NCBI RefSeq assembly: GCF_000374845.1
Contig: NZ_KB895417.1
Span: forward strand, 1,661 to 65,660
Source of the DNA: Paenibacillus terrigena DSM 21567
GTDB taxonomy: Bacteria > Bacillota > Bacilli > Paenibacillales > Paenibacillaceae
Length of the DNA: 64,000 nucleotides
Direction: 5' to 3'
Shown: piece after piece, positions 1-7,359 of the stretch
Layout: each line of letters starts with the position of its first letter
How positions within the stretch are numbered: the first letter of the stretch is position 1
Notes under the pieces: generated by a model
What the model was told of the DNA's origin: nothing
Database searches by the model: none
Seen by the model: only the letters and a program-made list of their open reading frames with translations
Program-made: the position numbers and the translations under genes

Positions 1-112
1 ATGAGATTTCCCAATTAGTAAGACCCCTTGAAGACGACGAGGTTGATAGGTTGGAGGTGGAAGCACAGCAATGTGTGGAGCTGACCAATACTAATCGGTC
101 GAGGGCTTATCC
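1..112 (+). rRNA. 23S rRNA, 3' end (partial)
   Basis: The first bases match the conserved 3' end of bacterial 23S rRNA, including the segments GACGACGAGGTTGATAGG and GACCAATACTAATCGGTCGA. The gene starts outside the window. The 3' boundary near 112 is estimated from the usual end of the terminal helix. Confidence 0.95.
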
Positions 113-147
113 TAAACATAAAACGCAAATTTATTTCGCATCCGGTT

Positions 148-167
148 TTCAGAGATCAAACTCTGAA
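148..167 (+). other. 23S-5S spacer hairpin
   Basis: TTCAGAG and CTCTGAA form a 7-bp stem with a 6-base loop in the 23S-5S spacer. It is probably part of the rRNA processing structure; this is inferred from position only. Confidence 0.4.
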
Positions 168-173
168 CATAAT

Positions 174-296
174 CCGTTTGGTGTCGATGGCGGAGGGGTT
201 CCACGCGTACCCATCCCGAACACGACCGTTAAGCCCTCTAGCGCCGATGGTACTTGGACCGCAGGGTCCTGGGAGAGTAGGACGATGCCAAGCGGA
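174..296 (+). rRNA. rrf: 5S rRNA
   Basis: The sequence has the 5S signature: CCATCCCGAACACG, TTAAGCCCTCTAGCGCCGATGGTA and GGGAGAGTAGGACG. The ends CCGTTTGG and CCAAGCGGAT pair to form helix I. It follows the 23S end by about 60 bases, the usual Bacillota order. Confidence 0.95.
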
Positions 297-297
297 T

Positions 298-319
298 ACC
301 ACTTTTGTGGTTTTTTTTT
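298..319 (+). terminator. hairpin with U tract after 5S
   Basis: ACCAC-TTTT-GTGGT followed by a run of T directly after the 5S end. The stem is only 5 bp, so it may be a weak terminator or processing site ahead of the tRNA cluster. Confidence 0.45.
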
Positions 320-355
320 GCCCATCAGATGGTTCACATAACGAAAGTTAGACAT

Positions 356-430
356 GGCCCGTTGGTCAAGGGGTTAAGACACCTCCCTTTCACGGAGGTA
401 ACAGGGGTTCGAATCCCCTACGGGTCACCA
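356..430 (+). tRNA. tRNA-Glu (TTC)
   Basis: Full cloverleaf: acceptor GGCCCGT/ACGGGTC, anticodon loop CTTTCAC with TTC, T arm GGGGTTCGAATCCCC and an encoded CCA. First of six tRNAs downstream of the rRNA genes. Confidence 0.97.
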
Positions 431-440
431 TGAAGATTAT

Positions 441-517
<77 letters not shown>

Positions 518-540
518 AATTATTACCGAGTTTATACTGT

Positions 541-617
541 GGAGCTGTGGTGTAGAGGCCTAACATGCCTGCCTGTCACGCAGGAGACCGCGGGTTCGAA
601 TCCCGTCAGCTCCGCCA
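541..617 (+). tRNA. tRNA-Asp (GTC)
   Basis: Acceptor GGAGCTG/CAGCTCC, anticodon loop CTGTCAC with GTC, T arm CGGGTTCGAATCCCG, encoded CCA. Confidence 0.96.
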
Positions 618-642
618 TTTTTATTCTTGATCAACTTCATAT

Positions 643-717
643 GCGGACGTGGCTCAGCGGTAGAGCATCGCCTTGCCAAGGCGAGGGTCGCGGGTTCGAT
701 TCCCGTCGTCCGCTCCA
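643..717 (+). tRNA. tRNA-Gly (GCC)
   Basis: Acceptor GCGGACG/CGTCCGC, anticodon loop TTGCCAA with GCC, T arm CGGGTTCGATTCCCG, encoded CCA. Confidence 0.96.
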
Positions 718-731
718 TTACAATTTTATAT

Positions 732-808
732 GCGCCCTTAGCTCAGCTGGATAGAGCGTTTGACTACGAATCAAAAGGCCAGGAGTTCGAATCTCTTAGG
801 GCGCGCCA
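732..808 (+). tRNA. tRNA-Arg (ACG)
   Basis: Acceptor GCGCCCT/AGGGCGC, anticodon loop CTACGAA with ACG (A34 is expected to become inosine), encoded CCA. Confidence 0.96.
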
Positions 809-820
809 TTTCTTTTTTGT

Positions 821-897
821 CGGGATGTAGCTCAGCTTGGTAGAGCACCTGGTTTGGGACCAGGGGGTCGCATGTTCAAATCGTGTCATCCCGACCA
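821..897 (+). tRNA. tRNA-Pro (TGG)
   Basis: Acceptor CGGGATG/CATCCCG, anticodon loop TTTGGGA with TGG, encoded CCA. Last tRNA of the cluster. Confidence 0.96.
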
Positions 898-911
898 TTT
901 ATTTATAAGAT

Positions 912-951
912 AAAGCTTTAATGACATGAAATGTCGTTAGAGCTTTTTTTG
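912..951 (+). terminator. terminator of the rRNA-tRNA operon
   Basis: A long hairpin (AAAGCTTTAATGACAT / ATGTCGTTAGAGCTTT, loop GAA, with a few mismatches) runs into seven T residues, 15 bases after tRNA-Pro. Confidence 0.88.
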
Positions 952-1109
952 TTATCGCAGCTAACGAATTCCAGACACCCTATTGGACCATGAATAGGTC
1001 ATTTTGTACGTCATTACCACCAATAAGGTTACTAGTGTTCGTTACCTTTCGAAGCACCACTCGGCCTACGACCTGCCCCAGCTTAAATCATCACCTAACA
1101 TCATCCAAG

Positions 1110-1152
1110 CTTGCAGCTCCGCTCTAACACAGAGAAGGCTGCAAGTTTTTTT
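1110..1152 (+). terminator. second terminator, just before the Van-like promoter
   Basis: CTTGCAGC (1110-1117) pairs with GCTGCAAG (1138-1145), followed by seven T. The stretch from 952 to 1109 holds no gene I can support. This hairpin insulates the next operon from rRNA readthrough; it lies only about 20 bases upstream of the first promoter repeat. Confidence 0.8.
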
Positions 1153-1172
1153 CGTTATCCTCAACGTTATTT

Positions 1173-1227
1173 CTTATGAAAAACTTTACCTTTTCTTTCT
1201 TTTCTCTTAGTTTCCGTTCTTTATACT
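1173..1227 (+). promoter_or_regulatory. VanR-type regulated promoter 1 (four 11-bp repeats plus -10)
   Basis: Four units beginning CTTA/CTTT start at 1173, 1184, 1195 and 1206, exactly 11 bases apart. They are followed by a -10 box TATACT at 1222-1227. No good -35 hexamer lies 17 bases upstream of it; the repeat occupies that place. Direct repeats with helical spacing are typical of OmpR-family activators, so binding by the VanR homolog encoded at 5578-6267 is the natural inference. A nearly identical array precedes 4682. Confidence 0.7.
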
Positions 1228-1264
1228 ATCGATACGAACAAGAAAAAGAATGGGAGAGATGAAA

Positions 1265-2323
1265 ATGGAGCGAGCGAAGGTAGTAGTTTTATTTGGTGGC
1301 ATGTCCACAGAACATCAGGTGTCATTACAATCTGCAGCGGCAGTGATTGAACATATACCGCATGACAAGTATGAAGTGATGTGTATCGGCATTACAGAGG
1401 AGGGCAAATGGCTTCATTATATCGGTGGCATCGATCAGATTCGGGATGGCAGCTGGCATCAACATACGACATGTCGTCCGGCTAGCATTCTCGTTGATCC
1501 GACCCGACCAGGGATTCTGTTATTAGACGATAACGGGCAATATGAACATGTTCATGTCGATTGCGTGTTCCCTGTCTTACATGGCAAGAACGGCGAAGAC
1601 GGTACAGTTCAAGGCTTACTTCAATTATCAGGGATCCCCTATGTAGGGTGTGATACGGCTTCGTCTGCGGTCTCAATGGACAAGGCATTCACGCAAGATC
1701 TCGTCAAGAGTGCGGGAATCGTTACGACAGAGTATATGTATGTCACGCAGGCTACATATGATGCGAAGCGTATCGATATGTACATCCATGAGAACTTCGG
1801 TTACCCGGTATTCGTGAAGCCTTCGAGCTCCGGTTCCTCGGTCGGCATAACGAAGGTGCGTGATGCAGAAGCATTGGATCGGGCGGTCCAATATGCATTT
1901 ACGTTCGATCGTAAAGTCATTATCGAGAAGGAAGTTCGAGGGATTGAAGTGGGCTGTGCGGTCTATGGCAATGAGGAATTGTCCACGGGTGTGATTGGGG
2001 AGATTGAGCCTAGTCGCGATTTCCTGGATTATGACGATAAGTATCTGCTTGGAGAGATCAAGCAGCATGTACCCGCTAGAGTTCATCCGGAAGTGCTCGA
2101 AGCGGTGAAGCAGCGTGGTATGGAAGTATACCGCGTCTTAGGCTGCAGAGGACTAGCACGTGTAGATTTCTTCATCACGCCAGCAGGCGAAATTATATTT
2201 AATGAGATTAATTCAATGCCGGGGTTCACCGCGTCTAGTCGTTACCCTGCCATGATTGCAGCTGCAGGCCTATCCTATAGCGAATTGATTGATCGGTTGA
2301 TCGAGCTGGCAAGGGAGTCGTAG
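1265..2323 (+). CDS. Van-type D-Ala-D-X ligase, probably D-Ala-D-Ser
   Basis: ATP-grasp ligase of 352 residues that joins D-Ala to a second residue for peptidoglycan precursors. Van-family rather than housekeeping Ddl traits are visible: FGGMSTEHQVS near the N terminus, LHGKNGEDGTVQGL, the YVGCDTASSAVSMDK segment, EVGCAVYGN, and the C-terminal metal/ATP site FNEINSMPGFT. The omega-loop reads DFLDYDDKY. The KY pair is kept, whereas VanA/VanB-type D-Ala-D-Lac ligases have a His there; this argues for Ala-Ala or Ala-Ser chemistry. The downstream serine-racemase genes favour D-Ala-D-Ser (VanC/E/G/L/N group). ATG at 1265 is chosen because GGGAG lies 8 bases upstream; ATGs at 1250 and 1259 are also in frame. 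The next gene starts 3 bases after its stop. Confidence 0.85.
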   Translation: MERAKVVVLFGGMSTEHQVSLQSAAAVIEHIPHDKYEVMCIGITEEGKWLHYIGGIDQIRDGSWHQHTTCRPASILVDPTRPGILLLDDNGQYEHVHVDCVFPVLHGKNGEDGTVQGLLQLSGIPYVGCDTASSAVSMDKAFTQDLVKSAGIVTTEYMYVTQATYDAKRIDMYIHENFGYPVFVKPSSSGSSVGITKVRDAEALDRAVQYAFTFDRKVIIEKEVRGIEVGCAVYGNEELSTGVIGEIEPSRDFLDYDDKYLLGEIKQHVPARVHPEVLEAVKQRGMEVYRVLGCRGLARVDFFITPAGEIIFNEINSMPGFTASSRYPAMIAAAGLSYSELIDRLIELARES

Positions 2324-2326
2324 GAA

Positions 2327-3346
2327 ATGACCAAGCAACGAGACCATGCACTCGATCTTACCAAGCTTATCATGGCCTTTTTGGTGATTTGTATCCATAC
2401 GGACCCGCTGGAATCGTATTCCGATACAGGTAATTTTATTCTAACGAGGGTGATCGCACGGGTGGCGGTTCCCTTTTTCTTTATGACTGCGGGTTATTAT
2501 TTTTTCGTGAAATCAAGATCGATGTCGCAATTCAAGCAGTATATGAAGAAGCTCGGAGTCACCTACGTGCTGTGGAGTGCCATTTACCTTCCGGTGAATA
2601 TGTATGTCTGGATGAACGAAGGCTTTACGAAGGAATGGCTTCTGCACTATATCAAGCAAGTGATCTTCATTGGTACCTATTATCATTTATGGTTCCTACC
2701 CGCTCTTATGTGCGCCATTGCCATCGTCTATTTCTTACAGCAGAGGATGCAGCTTCGATGGATCGCAGCGATTTCAATCCTTCTTTATACGATAGGCTTG
2801 TTAGCTGATTCCTATTATGGACTAGCCGTCCAAGCTCCAGTGCTGAAAGACATCGTTAATGGGTATCTGGCTGTATTTGAGTATAGTCGAAATGGGCTCT
2901 TTTTCGGGCTCCCTTTCGTTGCGCTAGGCGCCTTGATTGCCAAGGAATTACCACAATGGAGGCTGTCAGATGCACTCTGTGAGTTCGGTCTTCTTTTCGC
3001 ATTCGGGTGGATGGTCTTCGAAGCAGCGTTGCTTCGGATCTTAGGGTGGCCGCATCATGACAGTATGTATCTCATGCTCGTCCCAGTGGTAAGTTTGGGA
3101 TTCATTTACCTGCTGAGGCTCGATATTCGAGAAAAATCATTCTATCGATATGCTTCTGAGATCAGCATGGTATTGTATTTGATCCACCCTGCGGTGATCC
3201 TCGCCGTCAGGGTCCTATCTCTTCAGCTTCCGATTTTAAAAGCGAGTAGTCTATTATATTTTTTCGTCATCTTCATCCTATCATTCGCCTTATCACATCT
3301 ATGGGTCAGGAGGAAACGTTATGCTGCAAAGACGAGCTTGGGCTGA
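2327..3346 (+). CDS. membrane component of a split VanT (acyltransferase-3 fold)
   Basis: Integral membrane protein of 339 residues with about ten hydrophobic segments. It resembles the N-terminal half of VanT serine racemases: the start HALDLTKLIMAFLVICIHTDPL and the segment RVAVPFFFMTAGYYFF match the acyltransferase-3-like membrane domain thought to import L-Ser for the racemase. In most VanT proteins this domain is fused to the racemase. Here it ends with its own stop and overlaps the racemase gene by 26 bases, so the pair looks like a two-gene VanT, as known for vanTm/vanTr of the VanL operon. Start ATG has AGGGAG 9 bases upstream. An unrelated acyltransferase is less likely given the neighbours. 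Confidence 0.78.
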   Translation: MTKQRDHALDLTKLIMAFLVICIHTDPLESYSDTGNFILTRVIARVAVPFFFMTAGYYFFVKSRSMSQFKQYMKKLGVTYVLWSAIYLPVNMYVWMNEGFTKEWLLHYIKQVIFIGTYYHLWFLPALMCAIAIVYFLQQRMQLRWIAAISILLYTIGLLADSYYGLAVQAPVLKDIVNGYLAVFEYSRNGLFFGLPFVALGALIAKELPQWRLSDALCEFGLLFAFGWMVFEAALLRILGWPHHDSMYLMLVPVVSLGFIYLLRLDIREKSFYRYASEISMVLYLIHPAVILAVRVLSLQLPILKASSLLYFFVIFILSFALSHLWVRRKRYAAKTSLG

Positions 3347-4445
3347 AATTAATCTAGATCATATCGCTTATAATCTGGAACAAATCCGGTCCATCCTCCC
3401 GGCGAAGACACAGATCATGGCTGTTGTGAAGGGGGATGCCTATGGGCATGGGGCAAGGCGAACCGCTCAATTGCTGACGGAATTAGGTGTGGCGAGGTTC
3501 GCGGTATCCAATCTGGATGAAGCGATCTCCCTAAGGCAGTACGGCATTAGAGGTGAGATCTTGATTCTTGGTGCTACGCCACAGGAAGGATTCGAACAGC
3601 TGGCAGCCTACCAGATTACGCAGACGGTATTTTCACCAGAGTATGCTGAACAGCTGAATCAATACGGGCTGGATCATCAAATTCGGTTTCCGATTCATAT
3701 TAAAATAGATACAGGTATGTACCGGATTGGATTCGCTTATGACGACATGGATGCGGTGAAGGCCTTATTTGCGTATCCAGGGTTACATGTTCAAGGGGTG
3801 TTCACCCATTTCTCTGTTGCGGATCAGTTGAATCCTAAAGATGAGGCCTATACGCGGATGCAAGCGGATCGATTCGATACGTGCTTGTACCAGCTGCGAG
3901 AGTATCCCGTAGGGATGACCCATATCCAGAACAGTGCTGGGATCGTAAATTATCCGGATTTCCACTATGACTTGGTTCGTCCGGGAATGCTGCTATTTGG
4001 TGTTCCTTCTGGAGAAATGAGTCAAGACCTCCAGTTAAAGCCTGTGATGCAGCTCAAGGCCACCATTGTAATGGTAAAGCATGTTCTTAAGGGAGCTGAG
4101 ATCGGGTATGGACGGGATTATGTAGCACAACGGGATATGAAGATTGCGACGATACCGATTGGCTATGCGGATGGGTATCCGCGAAGTGTGTCGGGGAAAG
4201 GCTCACAAGTCCTTATTCATGGACAATATGCTGAGCAAATTGGCAAGGTGTGCATGGACCAGCTTATGGTGGATGTCACGGACATAGATGATGTCCGTCT
4301 TGGCGACGCGGTCGTTCTCGTGGGAGAGGATCAGGGAAATACGGTAACGCTATCCTCTCTAGCGGAATTAGCTGGAACAATCACCAATGAACTGGTATGC
4401 AGTATTTCGGCACGCGTTCCTCGTGTGCATGTTCAGCAGGGGTGA
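3321..4445 (+). CDS. vanT: PLP-dependent racemase, VanTr-type serine racemase candidate
   Basis: Fold-III PLP racemase of 374 residues, full length for alanine racemase. The PLP lysine lies in AVVKGDAYGHGA, the catalytic Tyr in EIGYGRDYVA, and the substrate-site region in KVCMDQLMVD. In alanine racemase the C-terminal motif reads CTISYRVPR, where the Tyr (354 in Geobacillus Alr) limits side-chain size. Here it reads CSISARVPR with Ala364, which enlarges the pocket; VanT enzymes also replace this Tyr. That supports serine racemisation, though a broad Ala/Ser enzyme is possible. It starts inside the membrane gene, with AGGAGGAA 7 bases before ATG, implying translational coupling. Confidence 0.82.
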   Translation: MLQRRAWAEINLDHIAYNLEQIRSILPAKTQIMAVVKGDAYGHGARRTAQLLTELGVARFAVSNLDEAISLRQYGIRGEILILGATPQEGFEQLAAYQITQTVFSPEYAEQLNQYGLDHQIRFPIHIKIDTGMYRIGFAYDDMDAVKALFAYPGLHVQGVFTHFSVADQLNPKDEAYTRMQADRFDTCLYQLREYPVGMTHIQNSAGIVNYPDFHYDLVRPGMLLFGVPSGEMSQDLQLKPVMQLKATIVMVKHVLKGAEIGYGRDYVAQRDMKIATIPIGYADGYPRSVSGKGSQVLIHGQYAEQIGKVCMDQLMVDVTDIDDVRLGDAVVLVGEDQGNTVTLSSLAELAGTITNELVCSISARVPRVHVQQG

Positions 4446-4472
4446 CACTGTCACTAGCAGTAAGGAATCATG

Positions 4473-4500
4473 AACCCACCGTTCACAAGGTGGGTTTTTG
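4473..4500 (+). terminator. terminator after the racemase gene
   Basis: AACCCACC and GGTGGGTT form an 8-bp stem followed by TTTT, 27 bases after the racemase stop. It separates the ligase-racemase unit from the carboxypeptidase-VanRS unit. Confidence 0.85.
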
Positions 4501-4595
4501 CATGTGTTAAATGGTTCCATCGTTTTGGCGGCATGGAGGATGGGTACATGATAGAATGAAGGGGAAATGCGTGTAAATGCAACTTTGAACAATTC

Positions 4596-4649
4596 CTTAG
4601 AAATTCTTAATCTTTTCTTTCTGTTCTCTTAGAATCCGCTCTTTATACT
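4596..4649 (+). promoter_or_regulatory. VanR-type regulated promoter 2
   Basis: Repeat units CTTA/CTTT start at 4596, 4606, 4617 and 4628 (spacing 10, 11, 11), then -10 TATACT at 4644-4649. Over 40 bases ending at TATACTA this promoter matches promoter 1 at 36 positions. The first unit reads CTTAGAAATTCTTAA, close to published VanR box sequences as I remember them. This promoter would autoregulate the VanRS genes. Confidence 0.7.
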
Positions 4650-4681
4650 AGCAGTAATCTGTTAGATAGGAGTGCATGAAA

Positions 4682-5581
4682 ATGATTAAAACTAGAGTGA
4701 TCACAGGAATATCCGTCGTTTCGGCCATTTGTACCGTACTGTTCCTTAAACATATCGTAGAACCTACTATAGAAGCACAAGCCGCATTGCTAATCAATGC
4801 GAAGACAGGTGAAGTTCTGTATGAGAAAAATGCGGACATGTCGCTCCCGGCAGCGAGCATGTCGAAGATGATGACGGAATATCTGGTACTTGAACAATTA
4901 CATCAAGGGAAGATAAGTTGGAACGATGAGGTTTCGATCAGCTCTGATGCGGCGATTACCGACGGGGTAAAAATTGATCTAAGGGTTGGAGATCGCGTGA
5001 CCGTGCGGGATTTGTATGCCGCCATGTTAATTGCTTCAGCGAATAATGCGGCCGTCGCGTTAGCTGAGCATATTGCAGGGTCTGAGGCTAATTTTGCTGC
5101 ACGAATGAATGAAAAAGGGCTTGAGTTGGGGCTAGAGAATTCTTATTTCATCAATGCAACGGGATTAACGGAAGGGGACCAAGCTTCCCAGATGACGGCC
5201 AAGGATCTTGGGAAGTTGGCCCAGGCATTGCTGCGTGATTACCCGGAGGTGCTCAAGACAACGAGCCTACCCGCGTACACATTAAAATTTAGCAGAGAGA
5301 AAGTTCAGAGCACCAATCACATGCTGTTGAAGCCGGAATTAACGGTCGAAGGAATGGATGGGTTGAAAACAGGCTATACGAATAAGGCAGGTTATTGCTT
5401 CACAGGGACAGCATCACGCGATGGGCGTCGGCTCATCTCGGTCGTCATGGGAACGAACGATTCGGATACGCGATTCGTAGAGACCCAGAAGTTAATGGCC
5501 TTGGGATTCGACTCCGTCTATATCCCAACTATTCGTTCCATACTAGTAAAAGTCAAAGCGATAAAGGAGCAATGGGTATGA
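4682..5581 (+). CDS. serine D,D-carboxypeptidase (PBP5/DacA type), VanY role
   Basis: 299-residue SxxK peptidase that would trim terminal D-Ala from pentapeptide precursors. The N terminus has a signal or anchor segment up to about residue 30 (IEAQA followed by ALLINAKTGEVLYEKN). Active-site motifs are visible: SMSK, SAN and KTG (LKTGYTNKAGY). It stops soon after the peptidase domain and lacks the PBP5 C-terminal beta domain and amphipathic anchor. It is unrelated to the zinc VanX/VanXY/VanY enzymes, but VanD-type clusters use a PBP-like VanY too. No VanX homolog is in the window. ATG 4682 has AGGAG at 9 bases; ATG 4676 would leave only 3. The stop overlaps the vanR start by 4 bases. Confidence 0.85.
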   Translation: MIKTRVITGISVVSAICTVLFLKHIVEPTIEAQAALLINAKTGEVLYEKNADMSLPAASMSKMMTEYLVLEQLHQGKISWNDEVSISSDAAITDGVKIDLRVGDRVTVRDLYAAMLIASANNAAVALAEHIAGSEANFAARMNEKGLELGLENSYFINATGLTEGDQASQMTAKDLGKLAQALLRDYPEVLKTTSLPAYTLKFSREKVQSTNHMLLKPELTVEGMDGLKTGYTNKAGYCFTGTASRDGRRLISVVMGTNDSDTRFVETQKLMALGFDSVYIPTIRSILVKVKAIKEQWV

Positions 5582-6267
5582 GTACAACCGTATTAATCGT
5601 CGATGACGACAAAGAAATTGCAGAGCTCATCGAAGTGTACCTTCGCAACGAAGGCTTTACCATTCATAAAGCGCATGACGGCGTAGAGGCCATGAAGAAA
5701 ATGGAGAGCGTGACGTTTCAATTCTTAATCCTTGATATTATGATGCCCAAAATGGATGGGATGGAAGTGTGCAGACAGGTGCGCAAGAAGAGTAATATCC
5801 CGATCCTGATGCTCAGCGCGAAGGTGGAGGATATGGATAAAATTCTTGGTCTTATGACCGGTGCGGATGATTATATGATTAAGCCGTTCAATCCGCTCGA
5901 ATTAACAGCGCGTGTGAAGGCGTTGCTGCGGCGAGCCAATTACCAACAATCTGCGCAGATCGAAGGCAGCGCGATTCAGATTCAGTCGCTCGAGATTAAC
6001 AAGGAAAGTCATACGGTAAGCGTAGAAGGGAAGATTGTGAAGTTAACGTCGCTCGAGTTCGATATTCTGTATTTGCTCGCGAGCAATCCGGGCCGTGTGT
6101 TTAGTTCCGAAGAAATTTTTGAACGCGTGTGGGATGAATTAGGGGTAGGTTCGAACAAAACGGTGATGGTACATATCAGCAACCTTCGCGATAAGCTGGA
6201 AGCGGCTGCGCCTGGCGAGACATTCATCCAGACCGTATGGGGAGTAGGTTATAAAATTGAGAAGTAG
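5578..6267 (+). CDS. vanR: VanR-type response regulator (OmpR family)
   Basis: 229 residues: receiver domain (acidic DDD near residue 10, phospho-Asp in FLILDIMMPKMDG, Lys in GADDYMIKPF) and a C-terminal winged-helix domain ending TVWGVGYKIEK. It sits between the carboxypeptidase and a histidine kinase, as in van operons. ATG 5578 overlaps the previous stop as ATGA and has AAAGGAG 8 bases upstream; ATG 5572 is in frame but only 2 bases from that site. It probably binds the 11-bp repeats before 1265 and 4682. Confidence 0.9.
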   Translation: MSTTVLIVDDDKEIAELIEVYLRNEGFTIHKAHDGVEAMKKMESVTFQFLILDIMMPKMDGMEVCRQVRKKSNIPILMLSAKVEDMDKILGLMTGADDYMIKPFNPLELTARVKALLRRANYQQSAQIEGSAIQIQSLEINKESHTVSVEGKIVKLTSLEFDILYLLASNPGRVFSSEEIFERVWDELGVGSNKTVMVHISNLRDKLEAAAPGETFIQTVWGVGYKIEK

Positions 6268-7357
6268 TCCAATAGCCGTCCTACGGAATATGTCCATTTA
6301 TAGAATACTGTTTTATGTAGTCAGTTCGTTGTTCTTTGCGGGTGCCCTATACTATTTCTTATACTATATCTATAATCATTTGGGTGTCTTTCAAGGTGTT
6401 GCGGATGTGTTCCTGCGCTTTGTTCCGAGGAGTTTTATTTTCATGCTTGTCCTCATTCTCCTCATCGGATTCTGTTTATTCCTATGTTACCGCCATGAGA
6501 AAAAACGATATATTACGATGCGAATCCATCATATGATCGGGGAGATCCGTCATATCGCCGCAGGTAATTTTCATAAGCAGGTAGAAGTTGTGGATTCGTA
6601 TGAGCTGGGTGATCTAGCCATGAGCATTAACAACATTGTCGTTCAAGCGCAGAAGTCTATGGAAGAAGAACGGATGGCTGAGAAAATCAAAAATGATCTC
6701 GTAACCAACGTCTCCCATGATTTGCGTACCCCTCTGACGTCGATTCTTGGTTATCTCAATTTAATTAACGGCGATAAATATCGGGATGAGGTGGAACTTC
6801 GATATTACACCCAAATTGTGCATGAGAAAGCAAAACGTCTGCACGAGCTAATCAATGATTTGTTCGAGTTTACGCGTATGCAGAATAAAGGGATGATCCT
6901 GAATAAAGAACCGATCAATTTGGCCGAAATGCTCGATCAACTGGTCGTTCAGTTCGATCCTCAGCTCAAGCAGGCAGGGATGGAATGCCGGCAGCAATAT
7001 GAAGTGGTACATCCGATCGTCCCGGCCGATGGACGGAAGCTTGTCCGTGTATTCGAGAATCTCATCTCCAATGCGCTGAATTATGGTAAAGAAGGCAAGT
7101 ACGTGGATATTCTCCTGCGGGATACGGAACGATCCGTCATCGTCGAAATTACGAATTACGGCGAAGGGATTCCCGCGATTGATCTTCCTCATATTTTTGA
7201 TCGATTCTATCGGGTGGAGAAGTCTAGGTCCGAATATTCCGGGGGTTCAGGCCTTGGGCTTGCGATTGCCAAAAGTATTATGGATCTCCATGAAGGAGAG
7301 ATCCACGTCAGCAGCGATTCCGAACGTACGACGTTTCAAGTCTGGCTTCCGAAATGA
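6257..7357 (+). CDS. vanS: VanS-type sensor histidine kinase
   Basis: 366 residues: two transmembrane segments in the first 75 residues with a short external loop, a HAMP-like linker (AAGNFHKQVEVVDSYELG), the phospho-acceptor motif VSHDLRTPLT, N box NLISNALNYG, and G boxes around NYGEGIP and GGSGLGLAIAKS. The small external loop resembles VanS of the D-Ala-D-Ser and VanB-like clusters more than large-sensor kinases. The start is uncertain: TTG 6257 overlaps vanR by 11 bases; ATG 6290 is also in frame. The ligand cannot be read from sequence; a glycopeptide or cell-wall signal is inferred from context. Confidence 0.88.
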   Translation: MRSSPIAVLRNMSIYRILFYVVSSLFFAGALYYFLYYIYNHLGVFQGVADVFLRFVPRSFIFMLVLILLIGFCLFLCYRHEKKRYITMRIHHMIGEIRHIAAGNFHKQVEVVDSYELGDLAMSINNIVVQAQKSMEEERMAEKIKNDLVTNVSHDLRTPLTSILGYLNLINGDKYRDEVELRYYTQIVHEKAKRLHELINDLFEFTRMQNKGMILNKEPINLAEMLDQLVVQFDPQLKQAGMECRQQYEVVHPIVPADGRKLVRVFENLISNALNYGKEGKYVDILLRDTERSVIVEITNYGEGIPAIDLPHIFDRFYRVEKSRSEYSGGSGLGLAIAKSIMDLHEGEIHVSSDSERTTFQVWLPK

Positions 7358-7359
7358 TC

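Noticed and set aside
1004-1210. 68-residue open frame between the tRNAs and the ligase gene
   Set aside because: It runs through the terminator and promoter repeats, has no ribosome site, and its composition is not protein-like.
5395-5577. Longer N terminus of the VanR homolog
   Set aside because: The extension lies inside the carboxypeptidase gene; the receiver domain begins right after ATG 5578, which has a good ribosome site.
952-7357. Van-like cluster as a genomic island inserted at the tRNA array
   Set aside because: I found no integrase, transposase or direct repeat of a tRNA end on either side, so insertion at the tRNA genes is not supported by the sequence.
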